DNA from: a virus
DNA: 21,663 nucleotides
IMG/VR virus record: IMGVR_UViG_3300021425_000218
Coordinates: 1-21,663 of that record
Direction: 5' to 3' (one strand)
Shown: piece by piece, positions 1 through 10,466 of the stretch
How the letters are laid out: each line of letters opens with the position of its first letter
How positions within the stretch are numbered: the first letter of the stretch is position 1
Notes under the pieces: model-generated
The model's input: the letters and a program-made list of their open reading frames with translations, nothing else
Told to the model about the DNA's origin: nothing
Database searches by the model: none
Translations under genes and position numbers: made by a program

Positions 1-1101
1 ATTACTCTGGACAGGCCTGTTATCTGGTGTAAGCAAACTGAAGATGTCTTTGTTGATGAGATTGCTATTGGTAAGGATCGTGAACTTTATGAACCAGTTA
101 TCAATCCAAGTGCATATATTATCAAGTCTGTTGGTGTTGGATCTACCGCGATTTATGTGGACAATCTGAGACCCATGTTCAATCCACAGAATGAAAATGA
201 TACTGATCTAGCATTCCAGAAGAAAATCAAATTTATTACTCAGGAATCTAAGACAGCAGCCGCAGCAACTGCAATCGTCTCTGGTCTTGGAACTATTTCT
301 TCTATATCAATTTCTGATGGTGGTTCTGGATATGCGTCTGCACCAGTCGTAACGATTGGAAGCACGGTTCAGGCAGTTGGTGTTGGAACCACTGCTCTTG
401 CAACAGCATCTATTACCGCTGGGGTGGTAACAAGCATTACTCTTTCTAATGCTGGAACTGCTTATACAAATGTAAGTCCTCCACCAGTTCTTATCGCACC
501 TCCAACGTATTCTGAAGAAGAAATTACTGTTGATTCTTATCAAGGTGATAATGGTATCATCGTTGGATTTGGAACTACGGCTGTCGGAGTTGGAACTACT
601 CAGTTAGTTCTTGACCTACATATTCCATATGACTCTTTCCTCAGAGACTCTGCTATTGCAGGAACTGCTATTACAGTAAGTTCTCTTGCAGCAAATGATT
701 ATTTTATCGTAAGAAATTCAAATGGTGGTGTTGGATCTACCTCAGTCACTTCTTTGGATACATCTGGAAACACTGTTGGAGTCGGAACATCATTCATAGA
801 TAATGTTTACTACGTATCCAGTGCAGAGTTTATCTCAACTAGTGTGTCTGGAATAGACACAACAGTTAAAAGAGTCTTTGTCAAGGTTGACGATTACGCA
901 AGTGGATACTCTGGTATTAATACATCAGACTTCTTTGGATCATTCAGTTGGGGAAGAATTGATGTTACTGGAAGAACGGAGACAAATTCTTACTCCGCAT
1001 ATACTGAATCTGGAATTGGTGCAACTGATGGAACTGGCATCTCAACGTCAACCATGGTTGTCAGATCTAACTTCTTGAAATTCAAAAATTATATCGTCTA
1101 A
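1..1101 (+). CDS. Baseplate-region virion structural protein, C-terminal part (5' end outside window)
   Basis: The frame is open from the first base to the TAA at 1099-1101, giving 366 codons. The codons before the first possible start (GTG at 157) read as normal protein, including NPSAYIIKSVGVGSTAIYVD, so the gene enters from outside the window rather than starting at 157. The sequence is rich in Gly, Ser, Thr and Val. It has two GGxGY-type beta units (SDGGSGYASAPVVTI and SNAGTAYTNV...PPVLI, about 313-500) and several VGVG(T/S)T strings. The C-terminal 100 residues include SDFFGSFSWGRIDV, a pattern I associate with cyanophage structural proteins. Lying directly upstream of gp8, it occupies the place of T4 gp7 (baseplate wedge), but I cannot align it to T4 gp7, so the identity rests on position only. 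A C-terminal part of another wedge or peripheral baseplate protein is the alternative. Confidence 0.75.
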   Translation: MTLDRPVIWCKQTEDVFVDEIAIGKDRELYEPVINPSAYIIKSVGVGSTAIYVDNLRPMFNPQNENDTDLAFQKKIKFITQESKTAAAATAIVSGLGTISSISISDGGSGYASAPVVTIGSTVQAVGVGTTALATASITAGVVTSITLSNAGTAYTNVSPPPVLIAPPTYSEEEITVDSYQGDNGIIVGFGTTAVGVGTTQLVLDLHIPYDSFLRDSAIAGTAITVSSLAANDYFIVRNSNGGVGSTSVTSLDTSGNTVGVGTSFIDNVYYVSSAEFISTSVSGIDTTVKRVFVKVDDYASGYSGINTSDFFGSFSWGRIDVTGRTETNSYSAYTESGIGATDGTGISTSTMVVRSNFLKFKNYIV

Positions 1102-1106
1102 TCACT

Positions 1107-1114
1107 AATAAATA
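1107..1114 (+). promoter_or_regulatory. Late-promoter-like box AATAAATA upstream of gp8
   Basis: AATAAATA lies in the 31-base gap between the upstream gene and gp8. T4 late promoters use TATAAATA, read by the phage sigma factor gp55, and NATAAATA has been proposed for T4-like cyanophages. The box ends 18 bases before the gp8 ATG. The motif is short and AT-rich, so chance occurrence is possible; its intergenic position supports it. Confidence 0.5.
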
Positions 1115-1132
1115 AAGAAAAACTCTGTCAAA

Positions 1133-2686
1133 ATGGCCGCAATAATTACGGATCAGATTAGAATATTGAATGCAAAGAATTTTATTGCAGGGGTGAATAA
1201 TTCATCTAATGCATATTATTCTTTTGTTGGTTTGCCAAACCCAGCAGATTATCAATCTACTTGGGATTCTGATCCCCCTTCACCAAAAGATAATTTTACC
1301 GAAGAGGATGATTATTGGGATACCATGATCGCTCTGAAGAAAATTAATTCTGCAGATGCAAAGCAGGTTGTTCCCAAGAGAACTTGGTCTTCAGGAACGA
1401 CCTATGACATGTATCGTCACGATTATAGCAGATCAAATACTGCTGTAGTTTCTGGGTCTACGTCACTGTATCTTGCAAATTATTTTGTATTGAATAGCGA
1501 CTTCAGAGTTTATATTTGTCTGCAAAATGGTATTGATCCTGATAATCCATCAGGAAGACCATCTTTGGATGAACCAACTTTTACAGATTTAGAACCTAAG
1601 GCAGCTGGTACTAGTGGCGATGGTTATATCTGGAAGTATCTTTATACTATTGCTCCAAGTGATGTAGTAAAGTTTGAATCGACTGATTACATGCCAGTTC
1701 CTGCAGACTGGTCAACTGCAACTGATAATGCTGCAGTGAGAGATAATGCAGTTGATGGATCTATTAAGATTGTCACGATTACTAACAAAGGTGTTGGTCT
1801 TGGCACTGCAAACTCGACTTATACTTCCGTTCCAATCAGAGGAGATGGCACAGGAGCAGAATGCACCATAGTAATTGATGCTGATTCTAAAGTTAGCTCT
1901 GTAACTGTTTCTGCTCAGGGTTCAGGTTATACCTATGGAAATGTTGATTTAGTTGCTGGTGGAGTTCCAACAGGAACCACCAGACCAACGTTTGATGTAA
2001 TCATTCCACCACAGGGTGGCCATGGTGCTGATATTTACAGAGAGTTGGGCGCATATAATGTTCTTCTTTATTCTAGAATTGAAAATGACAACGAAAATCC
2101 AGACTTCATTACAGGCAACCAAATTGCCAGAGTTGGTGTTGTAGAAAATCCACAACAGTTTGGTTCTACAACTCTCCTTTCAGCAGATAAAGCAAGTGCT
2201 GTTAGTGCTTTGAAACTTGTTGGAACAGGATATAGCACAGCAACATTTACTGCTGATGCATATTTTACTCAGACAGTTTCCACAGGAACAACTGCTGTAG
2301 GAAGAGTTATTAATTATGATCAAAATACAGGAGTATTAAAATTCTGGCAAGATAGATCTCTTGCTGGATTTAACACAGTTGGAACCGCACAAACCCAACC
2401 AACGTATGGATTTGATTTAACAGAGTTTACATCATCTCCTGGAACTGGTGGAGCACTGACAATTGTTCCATCAACTGGTCAAGATTTAAGTATTGATAGT
2501 AACTTCTCAGGTATATCTACCGTAATAAATAATCGTACATACTATCTTGGTCAAACTTTTACGAGTGGTATTTCTAATCCTGAGGTCAAAGCGCATTCAG
2601 GAAACATCATTTACGTTGACAACCGACCAGCCATAACTCGATCAGCGAGTCAAAAGGAAGACATAAAAGTTATTTTGCAGTTCTAA
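1133..2686 (+). CDS. gp8: Baseplate wedge subunit gp8
   Basis: This is a structural subunit of the baseplate wedge, which in T4 assembles with gp7, gp10, gp6, gp53 and gp25. Two stretches match T4 gp8 as I remember it: GDGYIWKYLYTIAP (about residues 162-175; T4 has GDGYVWEYLFEIPP) and the extreme C-terminus HSGNIIYVDNRPAITRS followed by EDIKVILQF (T4: HSGEMIYMENRPPI and EEINILFTF). The N-terminal WDTMIALKKI and VVPKRTW also parallel T4 WTHMMGTVKVL and VIPRRDW. At 517 residues it is much longer than T4 gp8 (334). The excess lies mostly between about residues 210 and 470 and carries GSGY/GTGY beta units (263-266, 364-367) and a TTAVGRVINYDQNTGVLKF unit. The ATG at 1133 is the first after the promoter-like box; no strong Shine-Dalgarno sequence is visible. 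The next gene starts 6 bases after its stop. Confidence 0.92.
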   Translation: MAAIITDQIRILNAKNFIAGVNNSSNAYYSFVGLPNPADYQSTWDSDPPSPKDNFTEEDDYWDTMIALKKINSADAKQVVPKRTWSSGTTYDMYRHDYSRSNTAVVSGSTSLYLANYFVLNSDFRVYICLQNGIDPDNPSGRPSLDEPTFTDLEPKAAGTSGDGYIWKYLYTIAPSDVVKFESTDYMPVPADWSTATDNAAVRDNAVDGSIKIVTITNKGVGLGTANSTYTSVPIRGDGTGAECTIVIDADSKVSSVTVSAQGSGYTYGNVDLVAGGVPTGTTRPTFDVIIPPQGGHGADIYRELGAYNVLLYSRIENDNENPDFITGNQIARVGVVENPQQFGSTTLLSADKASAVSALKLVGTGYSTATFTADAYFTQTVSTGTTAVGRVINYDQNTGVLKFWQDRSLAGFNTVGTAQTQPTYGFDLTEFTSSPGTGGALTIVPSTGQDLSIDSNFSGISTVINNRTYYLGQTFTSGISNPEVKAHSGNIIYVDNRPAITRSASQKEDIKVILQF

Positions 2687-2692
2687 AGAATT

Positions 2693-5600
2693 ATGCCCCA
2701 ACAAACGAACCTCAACGTAGCTCCATACTTTGATGATTTTGATGCAGCTAATGATTACCACAAGGTATTATTCAAACCAGGATATCCTGTTCAGGCAAGA
2801 GAGTTAACAACTCTGCAGTCTATACTGCAAAATCAAATTGAAAAGTTTGGGCAGCATTTTTTTAAAGAGGGTGCAAAAGTAATACCAGGAAATATTGGAT
2901 ATAGTCAATTATATTACTGCGTACAGTTAGAGAATACATATCAGGGTGTTCCAGTATCGGCATATGCTGATCAGTTAGTAGGAACAAAAATTACTGGGCA
3001 GACTTCTGGGGTAACGGCTTTTGTTGATAGTGTTCTGCTGCCCGAAGATTCTGAAAGGGGCAATTTAACACTTTATATTAATTATCTTACTTCAAGTACT
3101 GGAAATAATTCTACTCAAACATTTTTTGATGGAGAATTGTTGACATGTAATGAAGTAGTAACTTCTGGACTACTTGGAAATACTACAATTGCTGCAGGAT
3201 CCCCTCTTGCATCTACTTTGACGAACGCTGCAGCTGCAACTGGATCTTCTTTCCAAATTGAAAACGGTATTTATTTTATTCGTGGAAATTTTGTAAACGT
3301 TGATAGAGAAAATCTTCTTCTTGATCAATATGGAACAACTCCAAGTTATAGAATTGGTTTATTTGTTAACGAAGAGATCGTTAATGCAGATTTAGACGAA
3401 ACTCTCAACGACAACTCTCAGGGATTTAATAACTATGCAGCACCAGGTGCTGATAGACTTAGAATTTCTACAAGTTTGTTTAAAAAACCTCTTGATGATT
3501 TTAACGATGATAACTTTATTTTACTTGCTACAGTAATTAACGGAGTTCTTCAAACTCAAAAGAAAGCAAAGAAGAATTATGGTGGTGTATTTTATGATGA
3601 TCTAACTGATGTTCTTGCAAGAAGAACGTTTGATGAATCAGGACATTATTTTGTAAAACCGTTTGATATCACTGTAGTCAACTCTTTGAATGATGGACTT
3701 GGAAATGGTGGTATATTTGAAACAGGACAGTTTACTCCTAGTGGAACAACTCCAACAGACGATTTAGCTCTTTATAAGATTGCTCCTGGAAAAGCATATG
3801 TTAAAGGATATGAAATCGAAACCTTAAATGCAAAATATCTTGATGTAGATAAACCAAGAACGACCAAAACTATTGAAAATCAAAATATTGTTTATAATAC
3901 TGGTCCAACATTAAAGATAAACAGAGTATTCAGATCTCCAACAGTTGGATTTGGAACTTATGTTGTAAGTCTTAGAGATCAAAGAGTTGGATCCGATCAA
4001 CAAACAGCTCCTGGAAATGAAATTGGAGTTGCTAGAGTCTATGACTTTAAGTTAGAGTCTGGATCATATGACGCGGCAAATGGAGATATCAATCAGTGGA
4101 ATCTTGCATTATATGATGTTCAGACTAATGTAGAGATCGCTGTAAACCAGTCAACAACACTGTCTGTCCCTACATTTGTAAAAGGCGCAAACAGTGGTGC
4201 AACTGGATTCTTAAGACATGCAGTTTCTGCTGGAACTGCAGTTACTGTTTATGAAACTGAAGGATCTTTTGTTCCTTTTGAAAAACTCATCTTTAATGGT
4301 ATTGAAGATGGTAGAGTTGCTGTAGCTATTACCGAACATGGTATTGCTGACGTTAAATCTGTCTATGGAATGGACGGATATGAGGGAACTCCTACAACCG
4401 TTGGTATCAATACATTTAGTGCAGATGTAATTCAATCCACCAAGTTTAGTGTGGGTATTGCTACTGTTAGTGCTTTGTCTGGTGGTATCAGTACGATTAC
4501 TGCTAAGAACAGTGCTTTCCCTGGAACTCTTGTAAAAGAGAATGATCTGATTGAATATACTGATACTACAGCAGGACTTAGAAATGATCCTATTTTTGCA
4601 AGAGTTGTGGGCGTTGCAACAACAACGATCACTGTGGCCGCGGTAACTGATGTTGTTGGTGTTGCTAGTGCATTTTTACCAGCAGCGACTTTAGATATAA
4701 CTGATTTAAAAGTTCTTAAAACAGATCTTGCAACTGTTTCTGATGCTTCTCTTTATACACCACTAGCGAAGGCAAATGTTTCTAATGTTGATATTTCAGA
4801 AGCAACATTAGTAATCAGAAAAACATTTAGCGTTGATATTGCTAGTAATCAATTATCCGCACAGGTAACAGCAGGAGCTAATGAAACCTTCTTACAGTTT
4901 GATGAAGAAAGATATCTGTTGACAAGATCTGATGGATCGACAGAGGTTCTCACTGGAGACAAGTTTGATATTGGTGCTGATGGCAAAACCTTACAAATTC
5001 GCAATTTAGGTACAGATGATACTGGCGCAACTTTAATCGCAACTCTTAACAAGACAAGTCCAAAAGCAAAAGTTAAGATCAAGAATAGAGTCAATTCTAT
5101 TATTGTCGATAAATCTAAATTAGCAGGATCTGGTATTGGATCTACAACTTTAAATAATGGACTTACTTATGGAAACTACCCATTTGGAACTAGAGTTGAA
5201 GATGAAGTTATTTCTTTAAACTTCCCAGACATTATAGAAATTCATGGAATTTATGAGTCTGCAGATACCTCTGCAGCTTCTGCACCAAACATGACTTTGC
5301 AGTCAATTAATAGTGCATCGACAACTACAACAGAATTGTTGATTGGTGAACAGATTGTTGGTCAAACAAGTGGCGCAAGAGCAATTGTATCCGAAAAACT
5401 TAATGATTCTACAATCACATTTATTAGTAAAACAGAAAATATTTTTGTTGAAGGAGAAACCATAGAAGCACAGGAGTCAAATATTAGTGCTGTAATCTCC
5501 AGTATAGGTTCTCCAAGTTTTAATGTTTCACCAAACTATACTTTTAGAACTGGTCAAGAAGAAACCTTCTATGATCATGGTCGTCTTAGAAGAAAGAAAG

Positions 5601-8600
5601 GCAAATCATCTCCAGCAAAACAACTGAAGATATATTTTTCTAGCGCGTCTTTTGATACCACAGATGCTGGTGATGTCGTAACAGTTAATTCTTATAATAA
5701 TTTCGACTACGGTAATGAAATTAATTATGTTGACATCTATAGAAACTCTGATATTATCGACATCAGACCAAGAGTTGCTGAATATACGGTGGCTGCTGAT
5801 GTAAGATCACCTCTAGAATTCTTTGGAAGATCTTTTGAAACTTCTGGTCAGACTGCTGCAAATACTTTGGCATCTGATGAGACCATTATCATGGATTATT
5901 CTTACTATCAAGGAAGAATTGATAGGGTATATTTGTCTAAGGATGGTCGTTTCCAAATTATCTACGGAACTCCATCAGATAGTCCTCAAAGACCAGAGCC
6001 AATTAATGATGCAATTGAACTTTGCACAGTAACTCTGCCACCATATCTCTATAGACCAGAACATGCAAAACTTGCATTCTTAGATTATAAGAGATATCAA
6101 ATGAGAGATATCAAGAAACTTGAGGATAGAATCAAGAGTCTTGAATATTATACAACTTTATCTCTTCTTGAGAAGGAAACTGCAAACTTCTTTATTCCCG
6201 ATGCAGAAGGATTAAACAGATTTAAGTCTGGATTCTTCGTGGATAACTTTAATGACTTCTCTGCACAAGAGGATAATATTGATGTCAATAATGCTATCGA
6301 TAGAAAATATAATGAGTTAAGACCCAGACATTACACAAACTCCGTAGATATGATCTTCGGGCCAGTAGTTGATACTGATGCAACAGATGATATCAACTTT
6401 GCTGCTATTGAAGGCAATAATGTAAGAAAGCAAAATGATATTGTAACTCTTGATTATTCTGAAGTAGAATACATTAGTCAAACATTTGCCACCAGGACTG
6501 AGAGTGTCACTCCATTTTTAATTAGTTTCTGGAATGGAACTCTTGAACTCACTCCAGCAACTGATAACTGGGTGGATACATCAAGACTTGAAGCTAAAAT
6601 TATTGAGACTGAAGGTAACTATGCAGAAACCTTCAATAATCTTGCAGCAAATGGTACAATTGATCCTCAGACAGGATTTGGACCTATCGTTTGGGATTCT
6701 TGGGAAACCAATTGGACTGGAGTTGAGGTTGTAGATTCAACTAGAACAAGAGTTATTAATAACGGTCCTGATGTTATAAACCGAACAGAAAACGGACACT
6801 GGAGAATATTCAGAGGATCTACTACTCGTCAAGTCACTGATCAAGTTATTGAAGATCGACTCAGAACAACCAGAGAATTTGGAACCACCTCAAGATCTGG
6901 TACAAGAACTGTCGTTACTGAACAGTTTGATGAAACATCTGTAGGAGATAGAGTTGTTAGCAGAGATCTCATCCAATTCATGAGATCTAGAAATGTTGAG
7001 TTTGTTTCTAAGAGAGTCAAACCACTCACAAGACTTTATGCTTTCTTTGATGGTGTTGATATTTCTAAGTATTGTGTACCAAAACTGTTGGAAATTTCTA
7101 TGACATCTGGAACTTTCCAGATTGGCGAAACAGTTGTTGGTGAAATGCTTAGAACTGGCCTTGCAGAAACTTTACGTCCAGATACAACACCTTCTATTAG
7201 ATTTAGAGTTGCACAGTCTAATCATAGAGAAGGACCTTATGATTCTCCGACCAAAACATATCCACAAAACCCATATTCCAATATTGATTTAGCAGCAACA
7301 TATTCATCAACTTCTACAATTTTGAATGTTGATACTGCCTCACTCTCTTCAGAAGCAAGAGGAGATTTCTTTGGATATGTTGAACAAGGAATGGTTCTTA
7401 GAGGAAGCACAAGTGGAGCATTAGCTACGATAACTAATGTAAGACTTGTTTCGGACCTCTCTGCAACTTTGATTGGTAGTTACTTTATTCCTGACGGCAA
7501 TAACATTAATCATCCAAGATTTGAGTGTGGAACTAAAACGTTCACTCTCACTAATGATATTGATAACAATCAAGATGATGCAACAACAATTGCTGAAGAA
7601 GCATTCAGTGCTACAGGAACTCTTGAAACAGTTCAAGAGAACATTATTTCTGTTAGAAATGCAAGAATTGAACTTAAGAATGAGTTCCAGAGTAGAAATG
7701 TCAATAGAGATCTTGGAACTGAAGTTGTAAGTTCTGAAGTAATTGGATCACGTACTAGAACTCAGACTATTAATACCTGGTATGATCCACTTGCACAATC
7801 TTTCTTAGTTGAAGATGAGACTGGTGTATTTTTAACAAGTTGTGATGTCTTCTTTAGATCTAAAGATGACATGGATATTCCTGTTGTCTTCCAATTAAGA
7901 ACGATGATAAACGGAGCTCCTTCTCCAAGAGTTCTTCCTTTCTCCGAAATTGTTCTTGATCCAGATGAAGTCCTTACTTCCTCTGATGGATCTATTGCAA
8001 CAAATATTCAATTTAAGGCTCCTGTTTATTTGGAGGGAGGAACTGAATATGCAATATGTTTAGCATCTAACTCTACTAAGTACAGTGTTTATATCTCTAG
8101 AGTTGGTGAGAATGATCTTTTAACAGACACATTCATTTCCAACCAACCATATCTTGGATCTCTGTTTAAATCACAAAACGCCTCTACATGGGAACCAAGT
8201 CAGTGGGAAGATCTTAAGTTTACTCTGTACAGAGCAGACTTTATTGAAAATGGATCCATAGAATTCTATAGTCCTGAATTAACAGAAGGAAACAGACAGA
8301 TTCCCAATCTTCTTCCTGATCCAATTAGTCTTAATTCTAGACAGATTAGAGTTGGTCTTGGAACCACCGTGGCTGACTCTGGATATGAAATTGGCAATAC
8401 CTTCTATCAACTGGGTACAAACGCCACAGGAGACCTTGTAGGCACTGCTGGATCTGCCACAGGCAACCTTTCGATTACTAATGCTGGTCTCGGACTTACG
8501 CCTGCTGATGGAAGTTTTACGTTCTCTGGAGTAAATCTTGTAACTCTTACAGGTAACGGTAGAGGAGCAACTGCGGAAATCAGTGTTAATAATGGATCTA

Positions 8601-10237
8601 TTGTTGCAAGTGGAGCAACGATTACCGCAGGTGGATCTGGATATCAAGTTGGAGATGTTCTTGGCATTACCACCATCGGTATTGCATCGATGGGCAGAAA
8701 CGTCAGGTTGACTGTTGCTGGAATTGGAATCACTAACGAACTTATTCTTAATAATGTTCAAGGTGAGTTTGTTGTTGGATCTGCTAAGTCTCTTGGATAC
8801 TTCACAAGTGCTGGCGCAGCTACAACTCTGAATAATGATCTCCCAGGAGCACCTGGAGGAGATGTTCAGATTTCTTCCGTGAATATTGATAATGATGGTC
8901 TTCACTTTACTGTAGATCATAAGAACCATGGAATGTATTTCTCTGATAACCAGGTGAAAATTTCTGGTGTTCGTGGTGATGTTAAACCAACCACTCTTTC
9001 TGTTGAACTTCCTGCAGGATCTACTGACGGAGTTACAGTTTCTTCGGCATCTTCGTTTACAACATTTGAAAATGTTGGAGTTGGAACAACTAATGTGGGT
9101 TACCTGCAGATTGGTGATGAAATCATTACATACACTCAAGTCACAGGGAACACCATTAGTGGAACCATCACTAGAGGAACTGATCCCAAAACATATCCTA
9201 TTGGCACTCCAGTTCACAAATACGAACTTGGTGGTGTTAACTTGCAGAGAATTAACAGAACTCATAACTTGAGTGACGTTACGCAAGCGGATCCATTTAC
9301 GTTTGACACATATAAAGTCAAACTTGATATGAGTTCTACTACTGGAACTGATAGAAGCACCGACGTGGGTCATCCCAAACTTTACATGGGAACCACAAAA
9401 TCTGCTGGTGGATTTGGTGTGAAGGCTACACAAAATATGCCTTTTGAAATTATCACTCCAAATGTTCAAAACCTTACTGTTTCTGGAACGTCTATTTCTG
9501 CTGAAGTTAGAACTGTTTCGAGTAGGAGTTTCAGTGGAAATGAAGTTCCTTATGTTGATAAGGGATTTGAAGATATTACCATCAATCAGAAGAATTTCTT
9601 TGATTCTCCAAGAATGATTGCATCTAAGATTAATGAAGATGCTAATCTCACAACGATTGAGGGTAATAAGTCCATGAACATGAGACTATTCCTCACATCA
9701 ACTGATACACGCATCAGTCCTGTTATTGACTCTCAGAGAGTTAGTGCAATTCTAACATCAAATAGAGTTAATAATATTATTACTGACTATGCAACTGATT
9801 CTAGAGTTGATACGATTGATGAAGATCCAACTGCGTGTCAGTACATTTCTAAAGAAATCGTTCTTGAAAACCCAGCATCTTCTATTAAAATTATTCTTAC
9901 GGGACATCTTACTGAGGTGAATGATATTAGAGCATTCTATTGTGTTAATAACAAACCAGGAATTGAACCAATTTTCACTCCTTTCCCTGGTTATAGCAAC
10001 CTCAACTCTAGAGGTCAGATTATCACTCCAGAAAATAATAATGGAGAATCTGATGTATTTGTTGTCAAATCTAATAGATACGGATATGACAGCAGAGATC
10101 TGGACTTTAGAGAATATACGTTCACCGTTGATCAATTACCATCATTCAGAACGTATAGAGTGAAATTGAATTTGACTTCCACAAATCAGTGCTTTGTCCC
10201 AAGAGTCAAAGAGCTTAGAGTTATCGCCCTAGCATAA
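2693..10237 (+). CDS. Giant baseplate/tail structural protein (DUF4815-like N-terminus), 2514 aa
   Basis: This single uninterrupted frame fills the place where T4 has gp9-gp12 and whisker genes. The N-terminus (PYFDDFDAANDYHKVLFKPG, then QARELTTLQSILQNQIEKFG) resembles the DUF4815 proteins of tailed phages. TSGA-type units occur near residues 95, 494, 883 and 1567. A helical stretch near 1133 (DIKKLEDRIKSLEYYTTLSL) leads into GLNRFKSGFFVDNF near 1173. A conserved-looking region near 1697 has WYDPLAQSFLVEDE. A GGSGY unit lies near 1980, and an IGDE...TRG unit near 2104-2185. The role is inferred: a peripheral baseplate or fibre-attachment component. No enzymatic motif was seen. The start ATG at 2693 is supported by the conserved N-terminus. 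Glycine- and serine-rich linkers alternate with denser domains, suggesting beads of small beta domains. Confidence 0.85.
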   Translation: MPQQTNLNVAPYFDDFDAANDYHKVLFKPGYPVQARELTTLQSILQNQIEKFGQHFFKEGAKVIPGNIGYSQLYYCVQLENTYQGVPVSAYADQLVGTKITGQTSGVTAFVDSVLLPEDSERGNLTLYINYLTSSTGNNSTQTFFDGELLTCNEVVTSGLLGNTTIAAGSPLASTLTNAAAATGSSFQIENGIYFIRGNFVNVDRENLLLDQYGTTPSYRIGLFVNEEIVNADLDETLNDNSQGFNNYAAPGADRLRISTSLFKKPLDDFNDDNFILLATVINGVLQTQKKAKKNYGGVFYDDLTDVLARRTFDESGHYFVKPFDITVVNSLNDGLGNGGIFETGQFTPSGTTPTDDLALYKIAPGKAYVKGYEIETLNAKYLDVDKPRTTKTIENQNIVYNTGPTLKINRVFRSPTVGFGTYVVSLRDQRVGSDQQTAPGNEIGVARVYDFKLESGSYDAANGDINQWNLALYDVQTNVEIAVNQSTTLSVPTFVKGANSGATGFLRHAVSAGTAVTVYETEGSFVPFEKLIFNGIEDGRVAVAITEHGIADVKSVYGMDGYEGTPTTVGINTFSADVIQSTKFSVGIATVSALSGGISTITAKNSAFPGTLVKENDLIEYTDTTAGLRNDPIFARVVGVATTTITVAAVTDVVGVASAFLPAATLDITDLKVLKTDLATVSDASLYTPLAKANVSNVDISEATLVIRKTFSVDIASNQLSAQVTAGANETFLQFDEERYLLTRSDGSTEVLTGDKFDIGADGKTLQIRNLGTDDTGATLIATLNKTSPKAKVKIKNRVNSIIVDKSKLAGSGIGSTTLNNGLTYGNYPFGTRVEDEVISLNFPDIIEIHGIYESADTSAASAPNMTLQSINSASTTTTELLIGEQIVGQTSGARAIVSEKLNDSTITFISKTENIFVEGETIEAQESNISAVISSIGSPSFNVSPNYTFRTGQEETFYDHGRLRRKKGKSSPAKQLKIYFSSASFDTTDAGDVVTVNSYNNFDYGNEINYVDIYRNSDIIDIRPRVAEYTVAADVRSPLEFFGRSFETSGQTAANTLASDETIIMDYSYYQGRIDRVYLSKDGRFQIIYGTPSDSPQRPEPINDAIELCTVTLPPYLYRPEHAKLAFLDYKRYQMRDIKKLEDRIKSLEYYTTLSLLEKETANFFIPDAEGLNRFKSGFFVDNFNDFSAQEDNIDVNNAIDRKYNELRPRHYTNSVDMIFGPVVDTDATDDINFAAIEGNNVRKQNDIVTLDYSEVEYISQTFATRTESVTPFLISFWNGTLELTPATDNWVDTSRLEAKIIETEGNYAETFNNLAANGTIDPQTGFGPIVWDSWETNWTGVEVVDSTRTRVINNGPDVINRTENGHWRIFRGSTTRQVTDQVIEDRLRTTREFGTTSRSGTRTVVTEQFDETSVGDRVVSRDLIQFMRSRNVEFVSKRVKPLTRLYAFFDGVDISKYCVPKLLEISMTSGTFQIGETVVGEMLRTGLAETLRPDTTPSIRFRVAQSNHREGPYDSPTKTYPQNPYSNIDLAATYSSTSTILNVDTASLSSEARGDFFGYVEQGMVLRGSTSGALATITNVRLVSDLSATLIGSYFIPDGNNINHPRFECGTKTFTLTNDIDNNQDDATTIAEEAFSATGTLETVQENIISVRNARIELKNEFQSRNVNRDLGTEVVSSEVIGSRTRTQTINTWYDPLAQSFLVEDETGVFLTSCDVFFRSKDDMDIPVVFQLRTMINGAPSPRVLPFSEIVLDPDEVLTSSDGSIATNIQFKAPVYLEGGTEYAICLASNSTKYSVYISRVGENDLLTDTFISNQPYLGSLFKSQNASTWEPSQWEDLKFTLYRADFIENGSIEFYSPELTEGNRQIPNLLPDPISLNSRQIRVGLGTTVADSGYEIGNTFYQLGTNATGDLVGTAGSATGNLSITNAGLGLTPADGSFTFSGVNLVTLTGNGRGATAEISVNNGSIVASGATITAGGSGYQVGDVLGITTIGIASMGRNVRLTVAGIGITNELILNNVQGEFVVGSAKSLGYFTSAGAATTLNNDLPGAPGGDVQISSVNIDNDGLHFTVDHKNHGMYFSDNQVKISGVRGDVKPTTLSVELPAGSTDGVTVSSASSFTTFENVGVGTTNVGYLQIGDEIITYTQVTGNTISGTITRGTDPKTYPIGTPVHKYELGGVNLQRINRTHNLSDVTQADPFTFDTYKVKLDMSSTTGTDRSTDVGHPKLYMGTTKSAGGFGVKATQNMPFEIITPNVQNLTVSGTSISAEVRTVSSRSFSGNEVPYVDKGFEDITINQKNFFDSPRMIASKINEDANLTTIEGNKSMNMRLFLTSTDTRISPVIDSQRVSAILTSNRVNNIITDYATDSRVDTIDEDPTACQYISKEIVLENPASSIKIILTGHLTEVNDIRAFYCVNNKPGIEPIFTPFPGYSNLNSRGQIITPENNNGESDVFVVKSNRYGYDSRDLDFREYTFTVDQLPSFRTYRVKLNLTSTNQCFVPRVKELRVIALA

Positions 10238-10238
10238 T

Positions 10239-10466
10239 ATGGATTTTTATGGATTAGAAGGTCATAAGGATCTCGCAAGAGATCCTGAGACAAATGCAGT
10301 TGTTAATGTTAATAGTTTAGAGTATCAACAGTATCTTTCAAGACGTAACGTGAAAACTGAAAAGAATCATAAGGTACAGAACATGGAGCAAGAACTTGCT
10401 AATATGAAGGGTGACATCGATGAAATTAAGTTTTTACTAAAGGAGTTACTAAATGGATCCAAATGA
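10239..10466 (+). CDS. Small helical protein of unknown function, 75 aa
   Basis: I do not know a function for this protein. It starts with ATG one base after the stop of the giant structural gene and ends inside the next gene (14-base overlap), so it is translationally embedded in the structural operon. The N-terminal half is polar (YGLEGHKDLARDPETNAVV). The C-terminal half, about residues 41-72, is a probable amphipathic or coiled-coil helix (VQNMEQELANMKGDIDEIKF followed by LLKELL) with hydrophobic residues at heptad-like spacing. There is no signal peptide, transmembrane segment or cysteine. I recall similar short proteins just upstream of gp13 in marine T4-like phages. A small virion or assembly-chaperone role is possible but not shown. 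Confidence 0.7.
   Translation: MDFYGLEGHKDLARDPETNAVVNVNSLEYQQYLSRRNVKTEKNHKVQNMEQELANMKGDIDEIKFLLKELLNGSK
10439..10445 (+). promoter_or_regulatory. Strong Shine-Dalgarno AAAGGAG for the 10453 gene
   Basis: AAAGGAG lies inside the end of the preceding gene, 7 bases before the ATG at 10453. It is one of the clearest ribosome binding sites in the window and decides this start over the downstream alternatives. Confidence 0.7.

Noticed and set aside
157-159. GTG as the start of the first gene
   Set aside because: The frame upstream to base 1 is open and reads as structural protein, so the gene begins before the window.
8279-9469. A 396-codon open frame on the minus strand
   Set aside because: It lies wholly inside the giant plus-strand structural gene. 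Its translation is Ser/Cys/Arg/Asn-rich without domains, typical of an antisense shadow, and no promoter or ribosome site favours it.
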